In this document: piece by piece, positions 47,128 to 58,545 of the stretch
How the letters are laid out: each line of letters opens with the position of its first letter
How positions within the stretch are numbered: the stretch's first letter is position 1
Source: Colletotrichum lupini
Lineage: Eukaryota; Ascomycota; Sordariomycetes; Glomerellales; Glomerellaceae
NCBI RefSeq assembly: GCF_023278565.1
Contig: NC_064677.1
Coordinates: forward strand, 4,464,001-4,528,000
DNA length: 64,000 nt
Direction of reading: 5' to 3'
The notes under the pieces: generated by a model
The model's database searches: none
What the model was told of the DNA's origin: nothing
The model's input: only the letters and a program-made list of their open reading frames with translations
Made by a program: the position numbers and the translations under genes

Positions 47128-47332
47128 TGTTAGTATCCCTATTACAGGGTAGTTAGTTCGAACCGTAGTTGACGAAGAGATCAATTGAACTATATGAATA
47201 TCTACGTAGTAAGTATAAAAAGGAGGTTCTAACTATAAGTTAGGCTAGCTACGATAATCGTAAATAGGGCCCCTAATTAGCCCCTACGTAGTCGGCTATA
47301 TACCGCGGTCAAATTAGACTTCTAATCTAATA
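47128..47332 (-). repeat. Left LTR (3' LTR) of the copia element
   Basis: 205 bp, starting TGTTAGTATCCC. Compared with the solo LTR at 54119, the outer 75 bp are nearly unchanged and the inner part carries only C-to-T and G-to-A differences, including loss of the terminal CA (now TA). Confidence 0.9.
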
Positions 47333-50300
47333 CTAACTTTCTCTTTTTTTTATTAATTTAATTACTACGGTTAGAGGTATAATTCGACCTCGGGCCCGTT
47401 TACTAAGTCGTCTCCTTTTCCCCCTTTTCTTTACTCTTTTTATATAACCTATCTTTTTATTCGTATAATAACTTTTTTATTACTTACGAATTACTTTAAT
47501 CCCTTATTTAGTACTATTTTTATAAAAGTGTCTACGAGGTTATTTTTATTATTAATCTAACGGATCTCGAGTATCTCGTGCCTTTTATACGATTACCTAA
47601 GGGCTATAATATCGATTATAAGCCTCTTTTCCTTCGTCGTTCCTAATTTAACGAGGTATTTATATAGCGAGTAGGAATTTATATAAATAACCGTTAGAAT
47701 AAGTAAAAGGCTAATTCGATTAGTAATCTTCTTTAGCGTTATTAAAATTGCGTAAGAGAGGTTAATACCGTTAACTATACCGTAGACCTCCGATACTAGT
47801 ATACTTCTCGTTACTTACTTATTTTTAGTTAACGAGTAATAAATTATATTATTATATATAATAAATTCGCTCTTGCTTATACTCTCGTTAGCTAGGATAA
47901 TAATATACCCTAATTACGAAATAAGGTCGTTATTATTCGTAAATAACCTATTAATAAAGACGTAAAGCTTATTAATTATAAGGTCAATTAGGTAATAAAC
48001 GAGACCTCGATCGAGATTCGTCTATTACTACTTAAGCTACTTATTAAGTACCTCGACGTCTCGTTTAGTTAGATCTATAGCTTATATTACTTTAGCGTAG
48101 TTAAAAGTCGCCTTAGGCTAATAAATACTTATAATATATACCCCTTACGCAAGCTTAGCCTTATACCGCTTCTTAACGTTAGTTACGTTCGGATTAACGA
48201 GGTTAATCTTCTTACCCTACCCTTTTTATTAAAAAACGACGGTTTTCTTTTTAATTATAAAAATCCCGCCGTTAAATACTAGGGGGGTATTTATTATAAA
48301 GACCTTTTTTAGCTTCGTTACGAAGCCCGCTTTCTAAAGCTCCTGATTTTCCTTTTTTATAAAATTAATATTAGATAGGCCTAATATATCGTTAGTCTAT
48401 ATTCTAACGATCCTAAATTAGTTACCTTCGTGCTCCGTAACTAGTAAGCACGGGTCGTACGTAGAGGTAACTATTAATAATTAATTAATATAAAAATCGT
48501 AATAAGTAGCCTACTAATAAGTACCCGATTCTGCGAGCCTATATAGTAGCTTAAGTACTTTAATAATCGTACTTTTTAAGTACTTACTAACTATTTCCTT
48601 CGGTAGATGGGCTAGGATTTTCTTTATAAGCCCTGTGGCCGATTAGGTATAGGCCTAGGTAATATTACGGCTCTAAATCTCGTATCCCTTCTTCTATAGC
48701 GATACTATTAATACTATTATTAATCGTTAGCTATAGCGCTATATAATGGGCGATTATATAAGTAGCGTCGCCTTTTTGACGTTACTATACCCCTAAATTA
48801 CGTATCTAGACTTCTCGTACGGCTAGGGTGTTCCTTTCCCTTTAATCTTACGAACTATTCGTAATTTAAATATATAGAGGTTTATATATTTTTCTAGGTT
48901 ATATAGGATAAATCGATAGACCCCTCGATCGTAAAGAGTATTTATTTCGATAAGATCTAATCCCTTATACGGCTTTCTAATAGTTATAATTACGCCTTCC
49001 TTACGTAGTTTAACCGCTAGCTCGAAATCGGCTTTTTTTTTTATTATATAAAAAGTATTAATTACTTTATTATTAATAATAAATTGCCGCGTTAGGGCTT
49101 ACCGTCGTAGTCTTCTGCGACGTCTCGCCGGTAGTATTAGTACTTTTTTAATAATATCCTCTTCTTCGTTATCTATTAGTACTACTACGACGATTTCGTT
49201 AAAGATAATTTCTTATACCTCTACCGCGGGTTATATAGTTTCCCCTAGCTCTTCTTTTTTTTATAGGTTAGAAATTACCTCGTTAGGATCTATATAGTAC
49301 GGTCTAACTACTATAATTAATACTTCGAGTAGCTAGTTACGATCTCTCGTAACTATATAAGAGCGCTCGTTAATAGAAATTAACTTATATAGCCTAGCCT
49401 ATTATTAGGTAATTTCGCACTATACTTATATATCCGAATTTAGTAGTATATTTAAATTATTTCTTATATCGGGCCCATTGTGCGTAGTAATTACCTCGTT
49501 AACTTACTTTTTTATACTTACCTCGCGCAGTGCCTATATTACTTTTTTAATTACTCGGGCTCGTTAGCTTATACTTAGTAACGGTAGCGAGGCTAAGGTC
49601 GTTCTTAAATATACTTTAAATACTAATAGCGTTAGTATAAGTCCGTTAGGCCCTATAGTATTATTATAGTATTTAAGTACTATCTAGAGGCATTCGTTAT
49701 TAATAAAATCCGGATTTTCCTTTTTAATAATTCTAAACGCCCTTTTTAACTACTAGTGTGCCCTTTTTACCTTTTTAATAATATAGTACGCTTTAATAAG
49801 TACGACTTTTAGCTATATACCGTAGGCCGTCGTATTATCCTTAAATTTTACTAACTTAAAGCTAGTACTAGCGTCGGTTCTAATGCCGTCTAGCGGTCCC
49901 TAGTATATATCGATCTAGCTTTTTTATAAGGCTGCTTATACTATCTTTACTTATAGATCCTAAAGGAATTGCCCTACTTAGAAAGATATAGATACGTTAA
50001 TTATATATAGTACTAGCCGACTATTTAAGTAAAAGATATCGACGACTATTTCCTAGTTAAAGTTAAGCTTATTACGTAATTTAAACTTAAATTTACGTAG
50101 GCTCTGCGCATTTATTTAGTATTAATAATATACTTTCGTTAACTACTCTAGCGCCCCTATTTCGATATTATTATTATTTAATTACTTTAAGAGGTTATAT
50201 AGCCTCGTAACTGACGGGTGCCCGAATTTCCAGTATAGTTTTCTAAGCTCACTTTCCGTTAAGTAATTAATTAACTTCGTATCGTTAGTAAGCTTTATAA

Positions 50301-53300
50301 ATACATGCCCCTATCGTCGTTCGACTACCTCGAAGTGCTTATTATTAAAGATTCTGTTCTTCGTATTATCGAATATAATACCTAGTCGATCTATGTCTTT
50401 TAGATATAAGAGAAATGGGGTATTAATAAGTAAAATATAAAAAGTTATCGTTCTAAAGTATATCTCTACTTTTATTATACTTAGGGCGACGATTTCTTTA
50501 CTTAGGCCGAAACTAATCCTCGTAATACCCGCCGTTAATATATTAAGCGTTACTAGCGCGATTTTTTATAGCGCTTAGAATTACCCTTTTTCTCTAGTTA
50601 ACTATTACGATACCCTAGTATCTAGGATAATCCTATAGAAATTATCTAAGCCGTACCTTTTACTTATATAGAATACTTATATAAGCTTAGTATTTAAAAG
50701 ATCTAAGTAGTATAAAAAGGACCCCTCTAGCTACCCCTAGATATACTCGGTACTATGTTCCTTTTTTTTAAATATTAAAAAAGATAGCGTTTTCTTTTTA
50801 ATCGTTAAGATAATAAGCTTCGGCCCTATTAGATTTGCCCTTTTAGCTACCTCTATATCCGTCGTTTAAGGGACCTTCCCTTACTATTTATAAATAAAAG
50901 CTTACTTATTAAGAGCTTTTATTACCCTCTATTCGTTTAGCCTCGTATATCCTCCGGAGGCTAACGGGGTAAAAAAAGAGTAGTTAATATCTTTAATTTC
51001 GTTATAATCTAATTTATTAGTATAGGGGGTAAGATCTTCCTTATTTTCTAAATTTTTTATAGGGGGTATATGCTTTAGGCCGCTACTTTAGCTACCGTCG
51101 CTAGGTTCTATACCCCCGGATCTACCCTTATATATAATAAGGAATTAGTTAAACCGACGAGGGCTAGTTTTACTATTTATTACCCTCGACTTTTTATACT
51201 ATTCGTACGATTTAATACGCTCTTCTTCGGAGTAATTACTTAATTAATATCTATCCTTTTTATAAATATAGTATTACTTTTTTTATTACCCTACCCGTAA
51301 GTTAAATCTCTACTTATTCGACGAATCTAGGCCTCTTTATTAATAATTACCGTATCTAGCCTCTTTTCCTTTTTTATTATACGTTCGATCGACTTAATAT
51401 TATTAATAAGGGCTGTCGTATACTTAGAGATAGGTTTAGCGTAGTATTTTTACTTTAATATTAAAGCTAGATCTTAGCCTTAAGTAGAGCGTCTCGTAGT
51501 TTTTAAATACTTAGTATAAAGTGATCTTTATTTTTAATATACGCTAGACTACGGTATAGAAATATCTAACTTTCCGCTCGTTTATCCCCTTATTTAGCTA
51601 GGTTTTCGCTAGCTTATTAATTCGATTAATAAGCTCTTTAAGGATCTCTACTCGCGATTTGCTTTTTATTATCCTAGCTATAGATATAAAAGAAATCGCT
51701 CGTAGCTTAAATAGGAGCTCTAAGTTCTTATTATAAGTCTCGAAGCGGCTTTAGATTGCGTTAATTATACTAAGAAAGTCGTTTCGATCGAGATTACGTA
51801 CCCCTTCGTAATAGTAATTAAAGGCTTTATTTATAAGTACGATATTAATTACTAAATAGTACTAATATTCCCTAATTCTAACTTTTTTATAATAATCGTA
51901 AAATATCGTTAGGGTTTTTTATAAGACCTTATACTTCCCCCTAGAATATAATTTCTCTTTTAAAAAGATCTTTTTAAGGTCTATAAATTACTTCGTATTT
52001 ATTATTAGATTTTTAGTATCTATATACGAACCCTACGTCGCTACGTACTATTAATAACTTCGGGTCGTCTACCTCCTTTCTTATTAGCCGATTAGCGCCG
52101 AATTTTATATTAATAGCGGTAACGAGTTATAGATCGAAATAAGTAGAATTATCGATTATCGTACTTTTAGTACTATATTTTGCCCCGGTATATCTTTTTA
52201 TAACGATAGATTTTTATTAATAATTATAGGGAGGAAATCTAGGTCGTTTACCCTTTTTCTAAATTCGTTAAAGCGATTATACGCTCTATCGACTTATACC
52301 TAGTTCTATAATACGAATTCCTTTTTTATAATTATCGCTACTAGTATTTTATATAGCTCTTATAATTATAATTACGCTAGTAATACCCCTCGCCTATAAA
52401 GGAATTTATTAACTACTTTTATAATTCTTAGGCTTACGTTTACGAACTATTCGTCTAGCTAGTAGCTAAGGTCGTCTATAATCTCGTAAAATAAGGGTTA
52501 CCCCTATAGCCCCTTTTTTTTATAAACCTTAGTTAAATAGATTAATACTATGTTAATTTGCTCGCCGTTAAGCTAATCCGCGATTCTATATATCCACGTC
52601 CCCTAATAGTCCGGTTTAATATTTACTTATTTATAAGGGATTAGGATTTTATTTAGGATCGGGTTTTGTCCTCTTTTTTTTTATTTTAACTCGCTAAGGG
52701 GCTTACTCTAGTTTATACCCGTATTAGCGGTTACTAGCGTATTTAATTTTAATAAGGATATATTTAATCTGCGCACGGGTCGTAGTAAATCCGTGCTTTT
52801 ACTACTTAATAAATTTATTAGGGTCTAGGAGATTCCCGCTTCCTCTTACCGTCTTATTATTATTCTTATTTTTACTATTTCTAACGATTATTACTACCCT
52901 TTTAAATCGCTAGCTATCGTACTTATTAAGATCCTCCTTTTCGTTTAATAAAAAAGGGTAGGTTTTAATAGTTCTTTTTAATAATAGTAGTAATAGACGT
53001 TTATATTATTATAAGAAGATATAGTGATTAGTCTCGGGATTTTTATTAGTTATTAATTTCCGCTATCCCGTATACTTCTAGCCTCCTAAGCCTCGTGCTC
53101 TCTATAATCTCTAAATAGCTTTTTTAGTTAATTTCTAATCGCGGGCTAGCTACGGAAAAGTCGTTTAATAAAAAAGCTACTCGGGGCGACGGTAAAAGGC
53201 TAGTTACTTAAGTAGTTCCGTTAATTAACGTAGTTTAACGTAGTAAACGTCGACCTTTTATAAGTAGTAAAGGGCTATAATTACTTAATTCCGTACGGTA

Positions 53301-53443
53301 TTTAAGAATTGCCTCCTTTTTTATTTACTTCCGTAAGGTTAATTAGTACGAATTTCTTATCTTATATAGTATTAAGAGGTCGTCTCTTTTACGTAATAAG
53401 ATACCTTACCGATCTATAATAGTAAAGTTTAATTACTAATTAA

Positions 53444-53648
53444 TATTAGTATCCCTATTATAAAGTAGTTAGTTTAAACCGTAGTTAACGAAGAGATTAA
53501 TTAAACTATATAAATATCTGCGTAGTAAGTATAAAAAGGAGGTTCTAACCGTAGGTTAGGCTAGCTATAATAATCGTAAATAGGGCCCCCAATTAGCCCC
53601 TGCGCAGTCGGCTGTATGCCGCGGTCGAATTGGACTTCCAATCCGACA
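53444..53648 (-). repeat. Right LTR (5' LTR) of the copia element
   Basis: 205 bp. The inner half is mutated by C-to-T/G-to-A changes (start TATTAGTATCCC), while the outer 60 bp ending CAATCCGACA equal the solo LTR. The minus-strand transcript would start within it. Confidence 0.9.
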
Positions 53649-54118
53649 CTCTCTAAAGAAGAACAGCTTCCCGCTTGGGACGGAAAGCTTGATACCTGAG
53701 TAGCCCTGCCAACCCCTTTCGCCCGTTCCAAATCTCCATTGTTTCTAATTGGAGCATATTCTTAGCTGCTGCCGCCGCTGCCAGTAGTAGGGCTTCAATC
53801 TCGTTTGAGTCTTCATGAGGCGTGAGTACTTTTGCAGTGAGAGCAAGCGATTTCAGGATCGGCCACGCCCAGTCGAGACGGATCTCGAAGAAGTGGCTGG
53901 CGTCTGCGATGTAGGATGCTGCAAGATGTTCGAGGCCGAGGCTGGTGAGCGCGATCATCTGGCCGATATCTCGGATAGGCTTGCGAAGGGCGTGTGTTCC
54001 GACATCTTCTCCCCCGAGGAATTCGCGTCTTCGCATATTGGCTGGGTACTGTTGGTTGCAGTTCTCGAAGATGACGAGTCGTTTGAGGCTGTGGTTGGAA
54101 CGTCGGATAGAGTGTAAA
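53649..54118 (-). pseudogene. F-box-type gene, middle piece with a TAG codon
   Basis: Minus-strand frame between the solo LTR and the copia element. It reads SLKRLVIFENCNQQYPANM, then LTSLGLEHLAASYIADASHFF and NMLQLETMEIWNGRKGLAGLL, all typical of the C-terminal half of ascomycete F-box-like proteins. At 53655-53653 a TAG stop stands where relatives have Trp of the (V/I)(T/L)WRGTW motif; the next codons across the insertion read RGTW. TGG to TAG equals a CpA-to-TpA change on the plus strand. The piece is open up to the solo LTR. Confidence 0.8.
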
Positions 54119-54323
54119 TGTTGGTATCCCTATTACAGGGTAGTTGGTTCGAACCGTAGTTGACGAAGAGATCAATTGAACTATATGAATATCTGCGTAG
54201 TAGGTGTAAAAAGGAGGTTCCAACCGTAGGTTGGGCTGGCTACGATAATCGTAAATAGGGCCCCCAATTGGCCCCTGCGCAGTCGGCTGTATGCCGCGGT
54301 CGAATTGGACTTCCAATCCGACA
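54119..54323 (-). repeat. Solo LTR of the copia family, not mutated by RIP
   Basis: 205 bp with canonical ends TGTTGGTATCC...CCGACA and perfect 5-bp target duplication GTAAA (54114-54118 and 54324-54328). It is the same LTR, in the same orientation, as in the two larger copies, but keeps its CA/TG dinucleotides. It arose by LTR-LTR recombination that removed the internal region. It lies inside the F-box-type gene and is the best available proxy for the unmutated LTR. Confidence 0.93.
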
Positions 54324-54328
54324 GTAAA

Positions 54329-55321
54329 AGAATTCGGTAATCCAAAGCACGGGGAAATTGATAATTATTAATACATGGTCACTGAACCTCGCAAATCAAA
54401 GAGAGCAACAACGTTAAGAGTTCACTGGGGAGAGTTGTGCAGTAATAACTCACATTTGTCTGTTAAATTCTGCGTCGGATTATCCCATCCCCTCCACGGA
54501 TCGTAGTGGACTTCTTGGACTCTGGGAAGCCGGGAAAACATGTGTGCCAGTGACTCTGGTTTCCACCTCCGGCGGCTCTGTTGTCGGAGAAGTAGACTGG
54601 TCACGGCTAGAACTAATGGAAGCTTGTCCCACCACTCGAGCTCTTCATCGTCACTGTCGAACGGACCCTGCTCCATAATCAGATGGAATAGTTTCCTAAG
54701 GCCCCATGGAGGTGAGACGAGGTGTCGAGAGCCATGTGACCGGCCATGATCAGGGTGGTGATAGTCTCGATTTACCATCGCCTTCTCGACAGTATGATCA
54801 TCTGGTATATCCAAAGGAGTATCGGGGGAAAAGGTCAGATATGGGAACCAATGTTCCGAGTCGCTGAGTGAGTGTATACTAATATCGAGTGTCAAATCGC
54901 CGTGAGGTTCCCATTTACTGAGAATCGAGAAAAGGTTTTGGAATGACGCAGTGATGGGACATTTATCTGTGCCACTGATCGCAAATGCCTCTTCAAACTC
55001 ATCTGAAATCGTTCTTCCAGGCGAAAGGGCGCACGTGGTGCAGTCCCACTCGTCGAGTTCCAAGCAGAACCAGATGTAGCAGATGAGAGTTCGGCTTCTT
55101 TGGACCATGTCACGAAAATTGGCAAGGCGTGACGGTGTGAGTCGGATTCGAGCAAAGTTGTGTCGCTCGATGTCTGTTTGCCATTCTTGAGACACCGTGG
55201 CCAGGGGAGCTAGTGGGCAATCATCCTGCATCACTTTTTGTAAGATAAGAAGTCGAATTTCTCTGGGCAGGTTATCCCATCTTATATCCAATTGCTTCTT
55301 GTCGACTGGTGAAGAAGACAT
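54329..55321 (-). pseudogene. F-box-type gene, N-terminal piece
   Basis: Starts at ATG 55321 (MSSSPVDKKQ). An F-box-like segment follows at about residues 13-45 (WDNLPREIRLLILQKVMQDD), then TVSQEWQTDIERHNFARI, YIWFCLELDEWDCTTC, LSDSEHWFPYLTF and VQEVHYDPWRGWDNPTQ. F-box proteins couple substrates to SCF ubiquitin ligases. This ascomycete subfamily is large and poorly studied. The frame meets a TGA at 54424-54422. The roughly 95 bp from there to the solo LTR read on only with a frame change, so a decayed stretch or a mis-seen intron lies there. An upstream in-frame leader (to 55393) is probably untranslated. With the two other pieces the gene would be a normal-length family member. Confidence 0.8.
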
Positions 55322-56532
55322 GGTGTGGAAGACCAAGATTTTGGTTATTTCGGCGACGAAGAGATCGATGTGAGAACATAAATCTTCCTGCATGGGCGTA
55401 TACGACTATCGTGGAATGAAAGGCCAGATATGTGGAATATCCGTAAACAGGTCAGGTTTGTTGTGATAGTGCTTGTGTGGTTGGAATAGGTAAGAGACTT
55501 TCGATCTGGACGCTGCATGCGGGGTGGCCATGTAAGGTGAGCCTTTGAGCTATCAATCCGATTTGACTTTTCTCATCTCGAGACCATGAAGGTTGGTCTT
55601 CTAGCACACTCTGGGTGGCCGAGGCTGCCGCTGTACCGGCCTGGCTCGCGGTCGTTCCAGATCCCAGTTTCATTCATGGCCAAACCTCTTCACAGGGCCT
55701 CCCGTAATGATGTTCTTGAGTTCCCGCACTTTGCGGATGCTCTTTCCACTTACCATACATAGCGTCGGCGAAAAGCTCGAGGTTGAACATGATGTCGCAG
55801 ACAAGATGGCTAAATACAGTGCGTGCTTGTATTGCCAATTATCGTCTGCTTGTGTTTGTATTTGTGCCAAGAGCCTAGAGTATTCGGCGAAGCATACATC
55901 AAGGAGATCGGACCAAGAGCGACAACGGCAGAAGGGGAAGCAGTAGTGGCAATAGAGACAGTAGTTATAGTCATCCTAGCATTAGCAAAATGTTCCGAGA
56001 CCTTTTTATACTTTTCTCTAAGCAAAATAAAGTACTCACAGTCCCCTTTAATTATACGCTCAGCGGATTAAAAAAAAGTCAATTAATTTTCTAAGTAAGG
56101 GTTACCGATTCCCTAAATTTCACATCGCATCACCACCTCCACGACAAGGCCACGACGATTCATTTACCTAAAAATGAAATGCAAAAACATACAACACCAG
56201 GTATTCGCTGGTCGTCACCGACCCAACTACTAATCCGGCCCTCATTGGCTTATCTATGGGAGAGCGGACGGGATCCCGAGTTTTCCAATGGGTATGGTCG
56301 TATGTGCTAGATCCAGGTTGTGAGACTGCTAATATTCGAAGAGTCCAACGGATGCCATCGATGGTAATGGTGATCACGGCTGGCCCTCCCTGCTATCCTC
56401 GTCGAGAGCCTCGAGAAACAGCTACGGTTTCTAGAGATTTGAAATCTGTGGGTGCCAGGATCCACAACCGGCCCAAGCCTTCGGCGTCGATGGCTGAGCT
56501 CACCTTCTCCGAACTTCCTCCAGGTGAAAGAC
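55322..56532. other. Intergenic region between F-box pseudogene and MHR factor
   Basis: Upstream region of the F-box-type gene and 3' flank of the transcription factor. Minus-strand frames at 55870-55670 and 55673-55452 are weakly coding-like (for example SGKSIRKVRELKNIITGG) but lack motifs and a coherent splice pattern. Nothing else supported. Confidence 0.4.
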
Positions 56533-58343
56533 TCATGGGAACCGGAGAGCACCATCATCGTCGAGGTCGTTGAAGTCCACATTCTCGAGGCCAACAAACG
56601 AGTCTTCGTTGTCTAGAAAACTCATATCAAGCCAATCCATTGGGTTCAGAGAGGTGACGTCAACAGCCCGTGACCAGTCGGTCATGAAACTGTCTGGAGT
56701 CTCGTAAGAAGTGTAATTTTGCCTTCTCTGCGTGTCGTTGCTGGTCTCTCCATCTAGCTCGGAAACCAGTATTTGAGAGAAACCGGAGTAGAGACTAGCT
56801 ATAGATGTAGCTGGAAGCGACTGCGCTTTCTCTTCAAGCCATGTAGAGATGGCCCGGATCTGGGATGCCGCAGCTCCGTGATCTACAGAAGATAGACTTC
56901 CTCGACTCAAAGCCTAGAGGTATAAGTCGGTGCTACAAGGATAGTGTACAATGGTATTACATAACTTACTTGGGCAATCTCAGTCATGGCGTGGGCAACC
57001 ATTACAAACTGGTTGTTGTGCCACCCCAATCCAATGTCGATGACTGTCTGATCATGTAAAACCAGATCTAGAAGTTGATGTGCGGTTTCAAACGCCTTGC
57101 TATCGACCGAGGCAATAGTCGAGGCTATTGCTCCCCCGAGTCTCTTTAACTCCCTTGCAGCCTGCGCGTTGAGAATCATGAGACTGTGTTTCATGTAGAA
57201 AGCTAGGATAGGCAACGTCGGTGTGGACGACCCGTCATTTTCGTAGCACCTGATTTTGCACGTTCGATCAAGAACATCATAGTTCTTTGCATGCCAATTC
57301 GAGATAGACGCAGTGGTCTTCTTCATACGCTCCAACTGCTTTAAGGACTCCAGCTGTTCGACTCAACTATCAGCCTTGTGACATGGTGTGTTGACACAGA
57401 CACTGGATGAAAGAGAGAGATAGGAGAGATAGCAATAGCAAGAGATATCTCTACTCACCAACTGAACCCTAATCTCAATGATACCACTAATCATACGATC
57501 AAGAGATGTTGTCATCGACTTTCGCCACCACTGACATGGACAAGGCGAGAGCTCTTTCCAAGCCACAATCGGGGAGCGGCCCATGACGATACCGAAGCTC
57601 TTGTCAGCTATGAACACGTATAGCCAGGTTCTTTCAAGATTGCGTGAGAATCGCTCTCTCATCTCAACAGTGTCGTCGGGGGCCAAAGCTTTGACAAGCT
57701 CAACAATAGTGGAGGGCTTGTTGATTCCGAGTTCTTTGGCAAGTTGTACAGCCTGCGGAATAAGAGTGATGAAGTCAGCACATGATGGTCTCCTTGGGAT
57801 TCGTTCTTTGTGATCTCACATGACTAATATGAAGCCAATGGGGATCATCCCCCTGTCTCTGGTACGTTGGTGCCCAATACTTCATTGCTAGGATTGCTTG
57901 AATCGTCTCTAGTGATCTCACTGGCACCGCGATAGACCACGCGAGATTCGCTTCTGCCAGGGAGAGTAGAGTTGGGTACAGGATTCTATCCCGTGGACGT
58001 GTCGAAATAGCACATCCCAGAGCGCAAATGACGGAAAAGAGGGTAAAGGATGCGTGACGGACGTATTTGGGGGTATGTAGATCTGGGTCTAGAAGCCCTA
58101 TATGCGGATTGCGCGTCTGGAAGAACCTAGAGGTGAGGCTTCTCGGTAAGTATATCATCAAGACGGGTTCTGTCATACGCACAGGTGAAAGTACAATGAG
58201 ACATCGTTTTGGTCCGCCAGGCGCGCAGTTACAGGGTCGCAAGCGGTGGTCTCCAACTTCAGTGTGCTGTTGATCGACTGAGAAGCCAGGACTTGCCAAT
58301 CCGTATCATGCGTCAGACGAGGTGCTAGGCAATAATGAGTCAG
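56533..58343 (-). CDS. Fungal transcription factor, MHR domain (5' end lost to copia insertion)
   Basis: Minus-strand exons at up to 58343 (or 58324)-58183, 58126-57820, 57752-57459, 57353-56970 and 56913-56533. The introns are 56, 67, 105 and 56 nt, all GT...AG, and every junction is in frame. About 500 residues remain. The fungal middle homology region is clear: NPHIGLLDPDLHTPKYVRH, ALGCAISTRPRD, AILAMKYWAPTYQ, then ERTWLYVFIADKSFGIVMGR, ending with an acidic tail. This resembles PrtT-like Zn2Cys6 activators of secreted protease and nutrient genes. The DNA-binding Zn2Cys6 domain would be encoded upstream, but the frame meets the LTR at 58344. A CTGAC branch and TAG acceptor lie at the border, so the insertion may sit in an intron. 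Whether a transcript still spans the element is unknown. Confidence 0.78.
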
Positions 58344-58545
58344 TGTTAGTATCCCTATTACAGGGTAGTTGGTTCGAACCGTAGTTAACGAAGAGATTAA
58401 TTAAACTATCTAGATATCTACGTAGGTATAAAAAAGAGGTTCTAACCGTAGGTTAGGCTAGCTACGATAATCGTAAATAGGGCCCCTAATTAGCCCCTGC
58501 GTAGTCGGCTATATACCGCGGTCGAATTAGACTTCTAATCTGACA
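58344..58545 (-). repeat. LTR of the second copia element (3' LTR)
   Basis: About 202 bp, starting TGTTAGTATCCC and ending CTGACA. It is slightly shorter than the 205-bp copies because of a small deletion around the ACGTAG(TAGG)TATAAA position. It keeps the outer sequence and carries C-to-T/G-to-A changes further in. Confidence 0.9.

Larger units (their letters stand above)
47128..53648 (-). mobile_element. Ty1/copia LTR retrotransposon, RIP-destroyed
   Basis: A 6521-bp element with 205-bp LTRs at 47128-47332 and 53444-53648 and target duplication CTCTC (47123-47127 and 53649-53653). It lies on the minus strand: a purine tract (minus strand AAAAGAGAAAG) abuts the left LTR, which is therefore the 3' LTR. 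On that strand, degraded pol is still readable through stops: FGHPSVTRLYNLL (pre-integrase, 50226-50182), FKFKLR with EIVVDIFYL (integrase, about 50100-50020) and KLGTTKEKRLIIDI (RNase H, about 47660-47620). Integrase upstream of RNase H and these motifs mark Ty1/copia. The interior is almost free of CA/TG and full of TAA/TAG, so no protein survives. It interrupts the F-box-type gene. Confidence 0.92.

Noticed and set aside
47128..58545. Regularly recurring 205-bp direct repeats considered as CRISPR or satellite
   Set aside because: They are LTRs: TG...CA ends, 5-bp target duplications and copia pol remnants between two of them.
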